From contig DGSK01000001.1 in NCBI GenBank assembly GCA_002393955.1, positions 350,356 through 414,355 on the forward strand: DNA of 64,000 nt, written 5' to 3'. Position numbers and translations under genes: made by a program. The number at the start of each line of letters is the position of its first letter. Position 1 is the stretch's first letter. The notes below the pieces were generated by a model that was given only the letters and a program-made list of their open reading frames with translations, had not been told where the DNA came from and did no database searches. Source of the DNA: Lachnospiraceae bacterium UBA4364 (lineage in GTDB: Bacteria; Bacillota; Clostridia; Lachnospirales; Lachnospiraceae). Below, piece after piece: positions 36,880 through 45,510 of the stretch.

Positions 36880-37000
36880 TGCCGCATCCGGGTTCGAACC
36901 GGACATCTTCTTGAGCTTCCGCCCACAGCTACGTATCCTTTATCAGCAGCGCCGGGTTGAGAATGCACCCTGCCAGTTCCCGCTTGTACTGTATTGCGGC
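36880..37000 (-). ncRNA. tRNA-like element upstream of the tape measure gene
   Basis: Minus strand shows a 6-bp acceptor pairing GCCGCA/TGCGGC (37000 and 36881), a D-arm CAGT-ACAAGCGGGA-ACTG (36974-36991) and a perfect T-arm TCCGG-TTCGAAC-CCGGA (36887-36903). The anticodon region is not normal: a GGGT/ACCC stem with a 9-nt loop is followed by about 50 nt before the T-arm. At 121 nt it is too long for a standard tRNA. It could be a tRNA remnant with an insertion or a phage tRNA-mimic. Confidence 0.4.
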
Positions 37001-37012
37001 ATTGCAATAAAA

Positions 37013-37038
37013 AAGCATCGAGGTGTGTCCCGATGCTT
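37013..37038 (-). terminator. Terminator between the small membrane gene and the tape measure gene
   Basis: Perfect 8-bp stem AAGCATCG/CGATGCTT, 10-nt loop, followed by TTTTTTATT on the minus strand. It sits inside the late gene block, so tail genes may need antitermination or another promoter. Confidence 0.85.
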
Positions 37039-37075
37039 CCAACTATCTTTTATTATCTTTTATGCTTTCATTGAT

Positions 37076-37216
37076 TTAGAAATGCCAGAGAGCCCAAACT
37101 ATGAACAGCAATGCAACAAATCCAAGCACCTTAACTGCGCCTATAACAAGGTTAACGAGTTTTTGCTCTTTTTTGCTCATTCCAACACCTTTTGATGATA
37201 ATATCGCTGTCCACAT
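37076..37216 (-). CDS. Small single-pass membrane protein (46 aa)
   Basis: 46 residues from the ATG at 37216 with a GGGAGG site 8 nt before it; an internal ATG at 37180 would give 34 residues. C-terminal transmembrane helix VLGFVALLFIVWALWHF. A TATAAT box (about 37237-37242 on the minus strand) suggests its own promoter, and a strong terminator follows. An isolated small gene in the tail block is typical of a moron; function unknown. Confidence 0.6.
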   Translation of the reverse strand: MWTAILSSKGVGMSKKEQKLVNLVIGAVKVLGFVALLFIVWALWHF

Positions 37217-37329
37217 ATGTGTGCCCTCCCTTCTTGATATTATATTACCATATTTACAAGTTTTTTGGTATAGTTTTCTACGCAAAAACTATGAAAAATC
37301 GATGAAAAGAAGGGCTTTTTGCTTTAAAA

Positions 37330-37345
37330 GTTGCACCGGTGCAAC
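37330..37345. repeat. Palindrome GTTGCACCGGTGCAAC, copy 2
   Basis: Intergenic, 2 bp past the GT stop. On the minus strand it folds as GTTGCA-CCGG-TGCAAC followed by TTTT, so here it may act as a weak terminator. Confidence 0.9.
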
Positions 37346-37347
37346 TC

Positions 37348-37970
37348 TTAAAAGTCCCGGAGTGAATCCAGCTTCTCTGGACCGATCCTATATAGGGTTG
37401 TTCTTTCAAGGTTGAACAGTTCCTTGTATATCCGGAACTTGTCGCTAAACTCTCCCAGATACATGTGCCATGCTTCGCTCTGCGAATACCCCAGCCGTGT
37501 CATGGCTACTACTTCCACTAACTGCCAGTCTATGACTGCGTCTTCTTCTCCGTTATCTTCTTCTGGCTGGGGATCTCTTTTTTTATCGCCAGTGCTCCGT
37601 AAAATTCTTCGAGAAGCATATCAGCCAGCTCGAACGGATTTATATCTATCTCCCCGATAATGGTTTTCGCATCCACCTCAGGAGCTTCTTTTCTTTTTTG
37701 GTCAGCCTCGTACTGCAGACCTTCTTCTATCATCAACGGCAGTGCAAAATTCACCGCCTTAAGCGACGGCTCTGTCTTTATGTATAATTTGAGCCCATCT
37801 TCGTTTGTCCTTGGTTCTCCATTTTTATCAAGTAAAAGCTTCCTTCCAGAAAGTTTTCTCTCAAACTCTGCAAGTGTCCCGTATTCTTCCTGAATTTCTG
37901 CAAGAACGGAATTGCTGCATCTGTATGGGTATTTTTTCCCTGATAGTGTTAAAGTTTTGTTTTTATTCAT
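37348..37970 (-). CDS. Tail assembly chaperone G-GT fusion made by -1 frameshift
   Basis: A second frame (-1) continues from the chaperone gene to a TAA at 37348. The slippery heptamer A AAA AAA (T-run 37578-37584 on plus) lets ribosomes pass from codon 131 of the G frame into 76 further codons (RDPQPEEDNGEEDAVIDWQL ... YSQSEAWHMYLGEF). Total ~207 residues. Fused G-GT chaperones that load tape measure protein are known in lambda and many siphoviruses; this arrangement fits exactly. Confidence 0.82.
37530..37970 (-). CDS. Tail assembly chaperone G
   Basis: 146 residues, KTLTLSGKKYPYRCSNSVLAE ... INPFELADMLLEEFYGALAI, ending KKITEKKTQS. Tail-chaperone features: placed between major tail protein and tape measure, helical C-terminus, overlapping -1 frame. 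The zero-frame product is the abundant form. Confidence 0.82.
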   Translation of the reverse strand: MNKNKTLTLSGKKYPYRCSNSVLAEIQEEYGTLAEFERKLSGRKLLLDKNGEPRTNEDGLKLYIKTEPSLKAVNFALPLMIEEGLQYEADQKRKEAPEVDAKTIIGEIDINPFELADMLLEEFYGALAIKKEIPSQKKITEKKTQS

Positions 37971-38034
37971 AATCCCTCTCTTGATATGACAAAGCAGGAG
38001 AAAGGCCTTAGGCCCTTCTCCCCGTCAGTTTGTC

Positions 38035-38868
38035 TTATACGTCCTGTGTTGCTGTCTCTGTGATAGCTATCGCACCGGTCACAGTGGCAATAGTAATCTT
38101 TGATGTGCTGCTATCCCATGCGGTCGAAGTTACATCAACTCCACCCATAGTTACGGTCGGCGTAGCAAGCGTATAGCCTGTATCTGCTGTCAGCGTTGTG
38201 GTGTAGCTTGTTCCCTTTGCTACCTTTACGGCACTGTTGCTGCTTGTGGCATGTGACAGTGTCTGCGTAACGGCATACTTTGTGGTTGTGAATGTGTTTG
38301 TTATTCCGAGTATGCTGCAGATCCAATCCACTGCCTCTGATTCGCTGGCAAAGTCGAAATTCCTTTTTCTCCAGTCAGGATCATCATCCTCAAGAGGAAG
38401 GATCTTTCCGTCAAGGGAGGGTGTTACAAAATTTATACCATCACCCTTTGTCTGGTAGTTCTCAGCCCCTTCCGTGAACTTTGCCCTATAGAATACTACT
38501 GCATCATAGGTTCCGTCATGGTTCTTTGATGTAAAACCTACGCCAACCTCCCCGGATATGTCAGATGCGGATGAATCTTCCACCCCCGTAGTCAGGTCCA
38601 CGCTATGGCCAAACAATATCTGTGATGCCTGATAGGGGAGGACTGTCGTTCCAAGCGAAATGGTTGCTTCCGTGAATTCGGATACATCTACCACTTTTTT
38701 GTCATCGCCGTAAAGGCTTCCTGTTGCATAGTTAGGTGTTACCACTGCAGTCTGTGCCTCTCCGCACTGGAAAGCATCACTGTAGGTAGCACCGCTTCCC
38801 TCGACATATGTTCTCTTGGCCATTATGACCTTAGAGAGTCCAAATTTGTACTTCTTGCCCTTAAGCAT
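38035..38868 (-). CDS. Major tail protein with C-terminal Ig-like domain
   Basis: 277 residues. Residues 1-195 are the tail tube part (LKGKKYKFGLSKVIMAKRTY, VDVSEFTEATISLGTTVLPYQ, EVGVGFTSKNHDGTYDAVVFY). The last ~75 are a Thr/Ser-rich beta domain (VTQTLSHATSSNSAVKVAKG ... TVTMGGVDVTSTAWDSSTSK), typical of surface decorations on tail tubes. Overlaps the upstream tail-completion gene by 8 nt. Confidence 0.88.
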   Translation of the reverse strand: MLKGKKYKFGLSKVIMAKRTYVEGSGATYSDAFQCGEAQTAVVTPNYATGSLYGDDKKVVDVSEFTEATISLGTTVLPYQASQILFGHSVDLTTGVEDSSASDISGEVGVGFTSKNHDGTYDAVVFYRAKFTEGAENYQTKGDGINFVTPSLDGKILPLEDDDPDWRKRNFDFASESEAVDWICSILGITNTFTTTKYAVTQTLSHATSSNSAVKVAKGTSYTTTLTADTGYTLATPTVTMGGVDVTSTAWDSSTSKITIATVTGAIAITETATQDV

Positions 38869-39235
38869 TTTCTTCTACCTCCTTGGTAAATTTACATTCG
38901 AAGACAAGGTGCCTTACCTCGTCCTGATCTGTTAGTTTTTCTGAAAAAACACCGTAAGATATACCAGATGCATCATATTCAGCAAGATATCTCGCCACAT
39001 TCACTGCTATTCCATGATAATTTGTCTCACTCTTTCCGGGCTTACGCTTTATGAGCGTGATATTGATAATCATGCTTGCAGTTTCAATGATAGACTCGTT
39101 GTCTCCGAATAGTTCGCCCCGGACATCCGCATAATCAAATACGATATATTCGTCCTTGTCTCCGGTATAGCTGTCTTCTTCAACTTCAAGTCCCGTCACG
39201 CCTTCCAGGCCGAGCATTATGCTGTTTATGTTCAT
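38861..39235 (-). CDS. Phage tail terminator/completion protein
   Basis: 124 residues: LEGVTGLEVEEDSYTGDKDE, MIINITLIKRKPGKSETNYH, IAVNVARYLAEYDASG. Size and position (after the gp10-like gene, before the major tail protein) fit the tail terminator. Overlaps both neighbours. Confidence 0.7.
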   Translation of the reverse strand: MNINSIMLGLEGVTGLEVEEDSYTGDKDEYIVFDYADVRGELFGDNESIIETASMIINITLIKRKPGKSETNYHGIAVNVARYLAEYDASGISYGVFSEKLTDQDEVRHLVFECKFTKEVEENA

Positions 39236-39657
39236 CCTTTGGTTCTCCTGTTAAATTCTTCCTGCATCTTTTCAGCACATTCCCTTTTTGCATTGTTTGC
39301 AGCTTTGTCCAGCCACGGTCTTGCACTCATTTTTGCAGTGCCATAATTCAAGTATGCTGCTATCTCAGCATTCCTTACGGGATTTTTCCTTCTGCTGCCG
39401 TCCGGATTCTTTTTGTTCGTTCCGGTCGGTCCGATAAGCTGACTGTATCCACCGCTCCTGCGTCCCCTTTTGGGTTTGTACGGCTTGACTGAATCCACCA
39501 GCTCCGAACTTCCGGACCTTACGGACTGACTGAGTGCTTTCTTCACGGCATCCTCTGCTATCGGTGCGGCAGATTCCAGTATTTCACTGTAATCCGAATC
39601 CGTAAGTGCCAACTTGTCGATAAATTCCGTCATTTCGACCTTAAGACTAGCCATCAT
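39232..39657 (-). CDS. HK97 gp10-like head-tail/tail component
   Basis: 141 residues. SLKVEMTEFIDKLALTDSDYS, VDSVKPYKPKRGRRSGGYSQ and RNAEIAAYLNYGTAKMSARPW match the HK97 gp10 family pattern (basic middle, then GTxxMxARPW). It is thought to act in tail completion or head-tail joining. Confidence 0.82.
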   Translation of the reverse strand: MMASLKVEMTEFIDKLALTDSDYSEILESAAPIAEDAVKKALSQSVRSGSSELVDSVKPYKPKRGRRSGGYSQLIGPTGTNKKNPDGSRRKNPVRNAEIAAYLNYGTAKMSARPWLDKAANNAKRECAEKMQEEFNRRTKG

Positions 39658-39992
39658 TCCACCTCCGAAAGAGAAAGCTCCATGATCACATCATCCTTCT
39701 GATATACGCGTACTATGGAATACTCCGTTCCGTCAAACAGCAATGTTGACGGCTTAACCTTTTTCCCACTCACGGTAACACACGCAGCACGGTAATCGTC
39801 TGCATACACAAGTGCCATGATCTTTACGCTTACTCCGCTCCTGAGAGCTTCATAAACTTCTGACCTAGTGGCTGATTTAATCTTGCAGTATACGTCCAGA
39901 TCGCTTGTGGCCGATCCGCTATAGTATCCGTCCTTATCCCTTGTCCTTGCGGTCTGTGTACGCAAGGTTGCCAAGTCATTCATTGCGTTCAT
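39654..39992 (-). CDS. Head closure / head-tail adaptor protein
   Basis: 112 residues, beta-rich: NDLATLRTQTARTRDKDGYY, IKSATRSEVYEALRSGVSVK, LLFDGTEYSIVRVYQKDDV. Fits the SPP1 gp16-like head closure position. Overlaps neighbours by 4 nt on both sides. Confidence 0.75.
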   Translation of the reverse strand: MNAMNDLATLRTQTARTRDKDGYYSGSATSDLDVYCKIKSATRSEVYEALRSGVSVKIMALVYADDYRAACVTVSGKKVKPSTLLFDGTEYSIVRVYQKDDVIMELSLSEVE

Positions 39993-40273
39993 GTAGATAC
40001 CTCAATAGTTGACTTCCTCAAATTCTGTTCCTGGTAAATCCACGCATCACGATACTGTTCGTACCTGTCCGGTGCTCCCATCTTCATGCAGCAGTACGTG
40101 GCAATAGCTTCTACCACAAGATCGTGGTCCGATGACGCAACCTCAAGGGGCACGCCCGAGCGGTTAAGCTCCGCCCGGGCTGTCCTTATATTCCTATCGA
40201 TCTCATCACTTAATCCCGTCGCCGCTGCCGGTGATAATCTCAATGCAGTTATGACCGTGTCCTTTACTGCCAT
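39989..40273 (-). CDS. Head-tail connector (gp6-like)
   Basis: 94 residues, helical: ALRLSPAAATGLSDEIDRNI, VEAIATYCCMKMGAPDRYEQ. This is the usual small connector that follows the major capsid gene in HK97-type phages. Confidence 0.75.
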   Translation of the reverse strand: MAVKDTVITALRLSPAAATGLSDEIDRNIRTARAELNRSGVPLEVASSDHDLVVEAIATYCCMKMGAPDRYEQYRDAWIYQEQNLRKSTIEVST

Positions 40274-40292
40274 TTCTTACTCCTTACTGGCC

Positions 40293-41474
40293 TTATGACT
40301 GAGCCTCAAGTGTAACTACTACGAAGCCCTTGTGTACTACGATGTTACCACCGACCATGCACTCGCCCATGATAGTGAGCAGCCCTTCGGCAAATTTGTA
40401 ATCCTTTGATACTTCGATGGTGTAAGGTCCGAAGAGACCGAGTTCGAAGTTCTGAGGATCACCATATACCATTGTCTGGATTGCTGATGCGCCCTGTGTA
40501 GCAGTTGAAAGGCTTGTGAGCTTTGAGCAGATGGAGTAAGGAACTATGAGTCCTCCCTCTTTGATGATACCGGTGTTGGGATTGCCAGCATCAGGTGTAA
40601 TCTCATAGAGTGCCTTCTTCTCGTTTGTTCCGCGAACCTTTCCGAATGCTGCCAGGTCTTCCTTTGTCAGGAAAAGACGTGCATTTGCACCCAGCTCATC
40701 CGATCCGCCATAAGCAAATACGATGCTCTTGAGTGTGTCAGGGCCGATCGTAGCGCTGGAAACATTAAGGGTATCGTAGATAGCCTCCTGCTTGGTGTTA
40801 GTTGCGATCTTGATACCGTCAAAGCTTCCGGATACACCATTCACGATAAGGTCGATAACCTTAGCGCGGAGCGCCTTGATGGCCATAGCCTTGATCTTCT
40901 CTTCGTAGCGTACAGGTGTCAGCCTGTTGATATTCTTTGAAACATAGCTTGTAACATTTACAAGATACGGATTCAACTTTGCAACTCTGAATACAGGATC
41001 GCTAGGACTTGCATTGGCTGAGCCGTCTGCTCTTGTACCTGCTGCCGACTCTGTCTTTACATAAGGCTCCTCATATGCCTGGCATCCGGTCAGATCCTCA
41101 ACGCGAACCATGTCGATAAGAGAAGACATGCCTTCCAGATTATCCCTGATCTCTGTTCCTGTAAGAGTAGGTTTTGCAAGGGAATCTGTAGCAATAAGTG
41201 TAGAACGTACTTCTGCTGCATCCATCACAGCTCTTCCGGTAGCTTTTACCTCTGCTGCCCTCTGCTCCACATCATCAGCAGGTGCCTTCTCCTCTTTCCC
41301 AATAAGGCTTCTGCGAACTTCAGCAGTCTTCTCAGCACGCTCCATAAGCTCTCTTTCCTCTGCCTCGAGCTCCGTTATGCGGGTTTCGATCTCCGCAAGA
41401 CGCTCTGCGGTTACATCGCCTTCAAGTTCCTTTGCGAGATTTGCTCTCTCTGCTCTGATTTCTTCAAGTCTCAT
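40293..41474 (-). CDS. Major capsid protein, HK97 fold
   Basis: 393 residues. The N-terminal ~105 are a charged coiled-coil scaffolding (delta) domain, removed by the protease in this phage class. The HK97 core follows (TGTEIRDNLEGMSSLIDMVR ... VTSYVSKNINRLTPVRYEEK ... FAYGGSDELGANARLFLTK ... VYGDPQNFELGLFGPYTIEV). Preceded by portal and protease genes in the standard order. Confidence 0.92.
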   Translation of the reverse strand: MRLEEIRAERANLAKELEGDVTAERLAEIETRITELEAEERELMERAEKTAEVRRSLIGKEEKAPADDVEQRAAEVKATGRAVMDAAEVRSTLIATDSLAKPTLTGTEIRDNLEGMSSLIDMVRVEDLTGCQAYEEPYVKTESAAGTRADGSANASPSDPVFRVAKLNPYLVNVTSYVSKNINRLTPVRYEEKIKAMAIKALRAKVIDLIVNGVSGSFDGIKIATNTKQEAIYDTLNVSSATIGPDTLKSIVFAYGGSDELGANARLFLTKEDLAAFGKVRGTNEKKALYEITPDAGNPNTGIIKEGGLIVPYSICSKLTSLSTATQGASAIQTMVYGDPQNFELGLFGPYTIEVSKDYKFAEGLLTIMGECMVGGNIVVHKGFVVVTLEAQS

Positions 41475-42127
41475 TTTTCTTTCTCCTTTTCATTTTGCTG
41501 TGTTAATTTTATCCGTGCACTGAGTTTCCTTTTCCGTGTGTCGAGAAGTTCGGCCGCCGCCTGACGTTTTCTTTCATCCTCAGCCTCCGCCTCCAGGATG
41601 GAAGTTCTTCTTGCCTCAATGCTTGTATCATCATAGGCGGGAATATCGACTGCAGAGACATCGTAAAGCCTCTTGAGTCTGTTCACCGTCCATAAATGTT
41701 CTTTCGGGTCATATTCCTCTTCCCTGATTGTGAACTGGAAGGACATACGGTCTATATATCCTCCTTTTATCTCATCATAGAGTTTTCTGCCTTCCTCTGT
41801 GCCATCAAGCCTTGCCCGGATAAACAAGCCTTCATTCTCCACTGCGAGCTGAAGCGTATGATTCCTTGTTCGAGCCATCACTTTTCCGCTGTGGTTGTAG
41901 TTAAATATCACATCCGACATATCACAATCCGTAAAAGCCTGGCTGCTTATCTGCTCACGGTATTCCGTATCATCTATCTCGAACAGTACTGTAGGCGAAT
42001 TGAAGCGTACAGCGTATCCTTCCACCCAGAGTTCTTCCTGCCCGTCATTCTGTAATTCCCGTGTCTGCACCTGAAATGACCGTGTTGTCCTCCCCGATCT
42101 CTTCTGCGGTTCCATGACTGTTCCCAT
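41471..42127 (-). CDS. Prohead protease, HK97 family
   Basis: 218 residues. WVEGYAVRFNSPTVLFEIDD, NYNHSGKVMARTRNHTLQL with the catalytic His and IDRMSFQFTIREEEYD with the catalytic Ser are clear. The start at 42127 has AGGAGG 6 nt upstream, so it overlaps the portal gene end by 83 nt. It cleaves the scaffold domain of the capsid protein during maturation. Confidence 0.9.
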   Translation of the reverse strand: MGTVMEPQKRSGRTTRSFQVQTRELQNDGQEELWVEGYAVRFNSPTVLFEIDDTEYREQISSQAFTDCDMSDVIFNYNHSGKVMARTRNHTLQLAVENEGLFIRARLDGTEEGRKLYDEIKGGYIDRMSFQFTIREEEYDPKEHLWTVNRLKRLYDVSAVDIPAYDDTSIEARRTSILEAEAEDERKRQAAAELLDTRKRKLSARIKLTQQNEKEKEK

Positions 42128-43319
42128 CGTTTTCCTCCTTCGTTTTTTTCGTCTGATAATAATCCTGGTTGGTTGATTTCACATAGTTGAGTGAAACCTG
42201 TATAGTATCGCCACCTTCTATAGGCGGATAGCCTAAAAGTTCCCTCTGCTCATTCGTTGTGAACATTCCGATTTCCCTTGTGGTTCCAATCAGAGTCACT
42301 CTGGTCTGTACCGAAGTTCCGGTCAGCACTCCCCCGGTAATAACGATCCGGTTTCCGCACTCCCTTTCGTGTTCCGTGAAAAAAGCGTTCGTCACAGCTT
42401 CTCCAAACTGCTGCCATATCGGCTCTATCCTCGATTCCGTCCACGCTATGCCCTCCTGCTCCGAATATGTACACTGGACTATTCTTTCCGGTGTACGCAT
42501 GTAGGTGAATATACGGTTGGATATTTCCTTCATCTGTGCCGCATTCGCCGAAAAACTTGACATATTGAGCGGTTGGAAATTCTCCATAGAGTCCAGTCCT
42601 ACTATCCCACCGTTTTCGCTAGCATTTTCAAATCTTTTAGCAAATTCCTCCTGGCTCTTTTTTACATCATCTGAGTCCAGCATGGACTTTTTGTTGACGA
42701 ATACGCCCCTAATCTTGTTTGCTTTCTTAAGCGAATCAATAAAGTTATCATCTGAGGCCTTCGACATATCCAGCACCTTGTAGATAGGGCCGTTACCGTC
42801 ACCATATACATCCCGGTTATTGAAATACTTACGAAGCACTATGCAATTCTGGATATACAGGGCGTGTTCAATTCCGTCCTTGTCCGTAAAACAAATAGCA
42901 TATCCGCCACCTTTTACTTCTCGTACTTCAAGCGTGCCGTAGTCTATCGGATAAACAGCTATAGGATTTCCTTTTTCATCCCTGCGGATCCATGCCACAG
43001 CCAGCGTCTTTGTTTCAAGCTGAGCCACCAGTTTGTACTTGAGGTCGTACCCGCTCATAAGGTCATTCGGCCGTTCATTCAGCAGCTTTGTGATTTTCGA
43101 GTTGTATATGACCTTGCTTACATGGCCATCTTTTCCAAGTATCACATGCTTGAATTTTCCTTTTGCGGCATGAGTGGCGATAGTATCTACTACTGCCCTC
43201 ATGGTGTCATGTTCCCACATATCGCCCGTCCAGGGAGCAGAAGAACCACCTATGCCAAAAAGCTTTACATTTGTCTTCCGGCTTATGAATTTACTGAAAA
43301 TATCTGATAAAATGCTCAT
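42045..43319 (-). CDS. Phage portal protein
   Basis: 424 residues, HK97-type portal: APWTGDMWEHDTMRAVVDTI near the start, LYIQNCIVLRKYFNNRDVYG, GIVGLDSMENFQPLNMSS and ERIVQCTYSEQEGIAWTESR. It forms the dodecameric DNA entry channel. Overlaps the terminase gene by 4 nt and the protease by 83 nt. Confidence 0.92.
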   Translation of the reverse strand: MSILSDIFSKFISRKTNVKLFGIGGSSAPWTGDMWEHDTMRAVVDTIATHAAKGKFKHVILGKDGHVSKVIYNSKITKLLNERPNDLMSGYDLKYKLVAQLETKTLAVAWIRRDEKGNPIAVYPIDYGTLEVREVKGGGYAICFTDKDGIEHALYIQNCIVLRKYFNNRDVYGDGNGPIYKVLDMSKASDDNFIDSLKKANKIRGVFVNKKSMLDSDDVKKSQEEFAKRFENASENGGIVGLDSMENFQPLNMSSFSANAAQMKEISNRIFTYMRTPERIVQCTYSEQEGIAWTESRIEPIWQQFGEAVTNAFFTEHERECGNRIVITGGVLTGTSVQTRVTLIGTTREIGMFTTNEQRELLGYPPIEGGDTIQVSLNYVKSTNQDYYQTKKTKEENDGNSHGTAEEIGEDNTVISGADTGITE

Positions 43320-44986
43320 TTGATGTATCTCAAATACTCCTCTTCATGCTTTTTGTAGCAGGTGTATGCATTCAGCAGAGACACCATTCCGTCTATCCTT
43401 CTTCCGGCTACTATCTTCACCGGCTGTATACTTTCTATGCCGTCCTTGTTAAGCGACTTAACGCCGGTATTGAGCAGGCACCAGTACAGCATGGGATTGT
43501 TCTGATAGACCACTCTGTGCTCCTGAAGGAGGCCTTTCAGCTCCTTCATGGGATAAGTCCATGTAAAAGGGCCCTGACGGATTTTCTCCATGTCGAATCC
43601 GTACCCTTCCATCTCTTCACGCCAGTATCCTGAAAGCGCTGCATCGTATCCAATCCACAGAGGGCGGATATTGTACTGCTTCACCATGTGCACAAACCAT
43701 TCCGTCACCTGATGAAAGTCAACCGTTGCACCCTCGGAAAGTTCAAGGTATCCTTTCTTTGCCCACGCTTTGTAAGGAGCCTCCCTCTTGTCTCTTAGCT
43801 CCTGATTTTCAACCTTTGATGCCGGCAGGAAATATTTCTGGAGTACATAGAAGCGCTTATCCTCCGGCTTGCATATGATCAGTGTTGCACAAGTCAGGTC
43901 TGTTGTTGCACTCAGGTCACATCCGCCTATGGCATAGGAGTTTTTCAGGTACTCCATATCTGCAGACTCCGTGTTTTTGGCTTCATCCACACGAAGCCAA
44001 CCCATATTGCTGTTCTCCGGCATGTTGAAATCTTTTGTCATGACCGTAGGAAGAAAGTCAGGATCCCTTTTTGCCTTCTGAACAAATTCCGCAAGAGTCT
44101 GAATCTTCTTAATCTTCCCGAGCCCTGGGTTTGCTTTTCCCCAACAGCTCGGATCTTCCCACTCTTCCCTTCTGTCCAGCTTGTGGATAAGTGAGAGCAT
44201 CCTAAGATCTTCAAAGCCTTCCGTCCACAACGCAACATTCTGGGCGTATGCGAATTTCTGATCAAAAAAACCTTCACGCACAAATCCGTTTGTCGATATA
44301 AGCCACGCAAGAGGCTGTTCTCTGGCTGACTGCGACTGTATCATGACATCGTAAAGCTTTGATGTCTTCTGCTCGTGGAATTCGTCCAGCGAGAAAAAAT
44401 GCGCATTCAGGCCATCCATAGTGGATGTATCCGATGCGAGTGATTTTATAAAACTCATAAACGGCGGAATGTATATGTCGCTCTGCCGTTTCTTTGATAT
44501 CCTCATGAGTGCTTTTGACTGCATGCGCATGTTCACGCACTCTGTGAATATTATGTTCGCCTGGTCTTTCTTGTTGGCCGTACAGTAGATCTCTGCTCCC
44601 ATTTCGCAGTCATCTACTGCCATGTCCCACTCAACTGCTGCCGTCTCGGTAGATTTCCCGCATTTTCTCCCCCGGATGTCTACCACTTCCCTAAACCGGC
44701 GAAGGTTAGTGTCTTTTTCCACCCAGCCAAATACAAGTTCCAGCTTTGCCTTCTGAAATAGTTCCAGATGCAGGGGCTGCCCCTGAAGTCTGCCTTTGCT
44801 CTGCTTGCAGAACTTCTCGATAAACTCAATGTGATGCTGACCACGCTCCGGATCGTAGTAAAATGGAAAATCCTTCGGTGGCTTCTTCATCCAGTTACAC
44901 TCACGCTCGTAAAGTGTCCGTATCTCTTCGCAGACAACCTCCTGTCCACTCTTTATCTGCTCGTAGTATTCTTCCGCATAAGTCAT
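43316..44986 (-). CDS. Terminase large subunit
   Basis: 556 residues. The ATPase domain has Walker A GRKCGKST and Walker B FFSLDEFHE. The nuclease domain has acidic residues in GGCDLSATTDLTCATLIICK and WIGYDAALSGYW. It packages DNA and, with the HNH protein nearby, cuts at cos sites, as in HK97-type phages. Overlaps the small subunit gene by 4 nt. Confidence 0.93.
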   Translation of the reverse strand: MTYAEEYYEQIKSGQEVVCEEIRTLYERECNWMKKPPKDFPFYYDPERGQHHIEFIEKFCKQSKGRLQGQPLHLELFQKAKLELVFGWVEKDTNLRRFREVVDIRGRKCGKSTETAAVEWDMAVDDCEMGAEIYCTANKKDQANIIFTECVNMRMQSKALMRISKKRQSDIYIPPFMSFIKSLASDTSTMDGLNAHFFSLDEFHEQKTSKLYDVMIQSQSAREQPLAWLISTNGFVREGFFDQKFAYAQNVALWTEGFEDLRMLSLIHKLDRREEWEDPSCWGKANPGLGKIKKIQTLAEFVQKAKRDPDFLPTVMTKDFNMPENSNMGWLRVDEAKNTESADMEYLKNSYAIGGCDLSATTDLTCATLIICKPEDKRFYVLQKYFLPASKVENQELRDKREAPYKAWAKKGYLELSEGATVDFHQVTEWFVHMVKQYNIRPLWIGYDAALSGYWREEMEGYGFDMEKIRQGPFTWTYPMKELKGLLQEHRVVYQNNPMLYWCLLNTGVKSLNKDGIESIQPVKIVAGRRIDGMVSLLNAYTCYKKHEEEYLRYIK

Positions 44987-45510
44987 CTAACCCTCCGGGC
45001 AAAATCCAGAATACTCTCAGCCACATCATCACTCTCTCCGGCCGGGAGCATTTCGCAGAGCTGTTTGACCACCTTGCTGTATGTGTTGACCATCTTGTCA
45101 TATACCTCCACCGCAGACGACTTCTTGAACCCCTTCTGATTTGCTCCATTCTGGTACTCCTCTATGATGCCGTCCCGGTTGATGATCTGCTTGGTCTCAT
45201 CCAGGGTTACATACATAAACGCAGCATCTTCGATGAGATTTTGCGCAACGCTTTTTTTGGTTTCGTCCACATTTTCGAGTAATTTTTTAAGTCTTTTCAG
45301 CTCTTTTTTAATTTTTCTCTTTCGTTCCGTTTCTGAATATATGCACGTATTTTTTGGCACTTTTTCAGCCTCTTTACCTACACCCCTTACGCACCCGTCA
45401 GTGGGTTCGAAAGAAGAGGGGGGCGCGGTCTTCGAGGAGGCCGCCTGAGCGGCCTTACCCCGGGGGGATGCAGCCGGAGCTTTTTTCTTTTTCGTTTCTG
45501 TCGAACTCAC
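44983..45510 (-). CDS. Terminase small subunit, P27-like
   Basis: 175 residues: Lys/Ala/Ser-rich N-terminus, then a helical domain (ERKRKIKKELKRLKKLLENV, QNLIEDAAFMYVTLDETKQI) and C-terminal VVKQLCEMLPAGESDDVAES. The location directly before the large subunit and the DNA-binding helical region fit P27-type small terminases. Confidence 0.78.
   Translation of the reverse strand: MSSTETKKKKAPAASPRGKAAQAASSKTAPPSSFEPTDGCVRGVGKEAEKVPKNTCIYSETERKRKIKKELKRLKKLLENVDETKKSVAQNLIEDAAFMYVTLDETKQIINRDGIIEEYQNGANQKGFKKSSAVEVYDKMVNTYSKVVKQLCEMLPAGESDDVAESILDFARRVR

Noticed and set aside
36841..36906. N-terminal extension of the tape measure protein
   Set aside because: The extension is encoded by the tRNA-like T-arm region, and the ATG at 36840 has a good AGGAGAG site.
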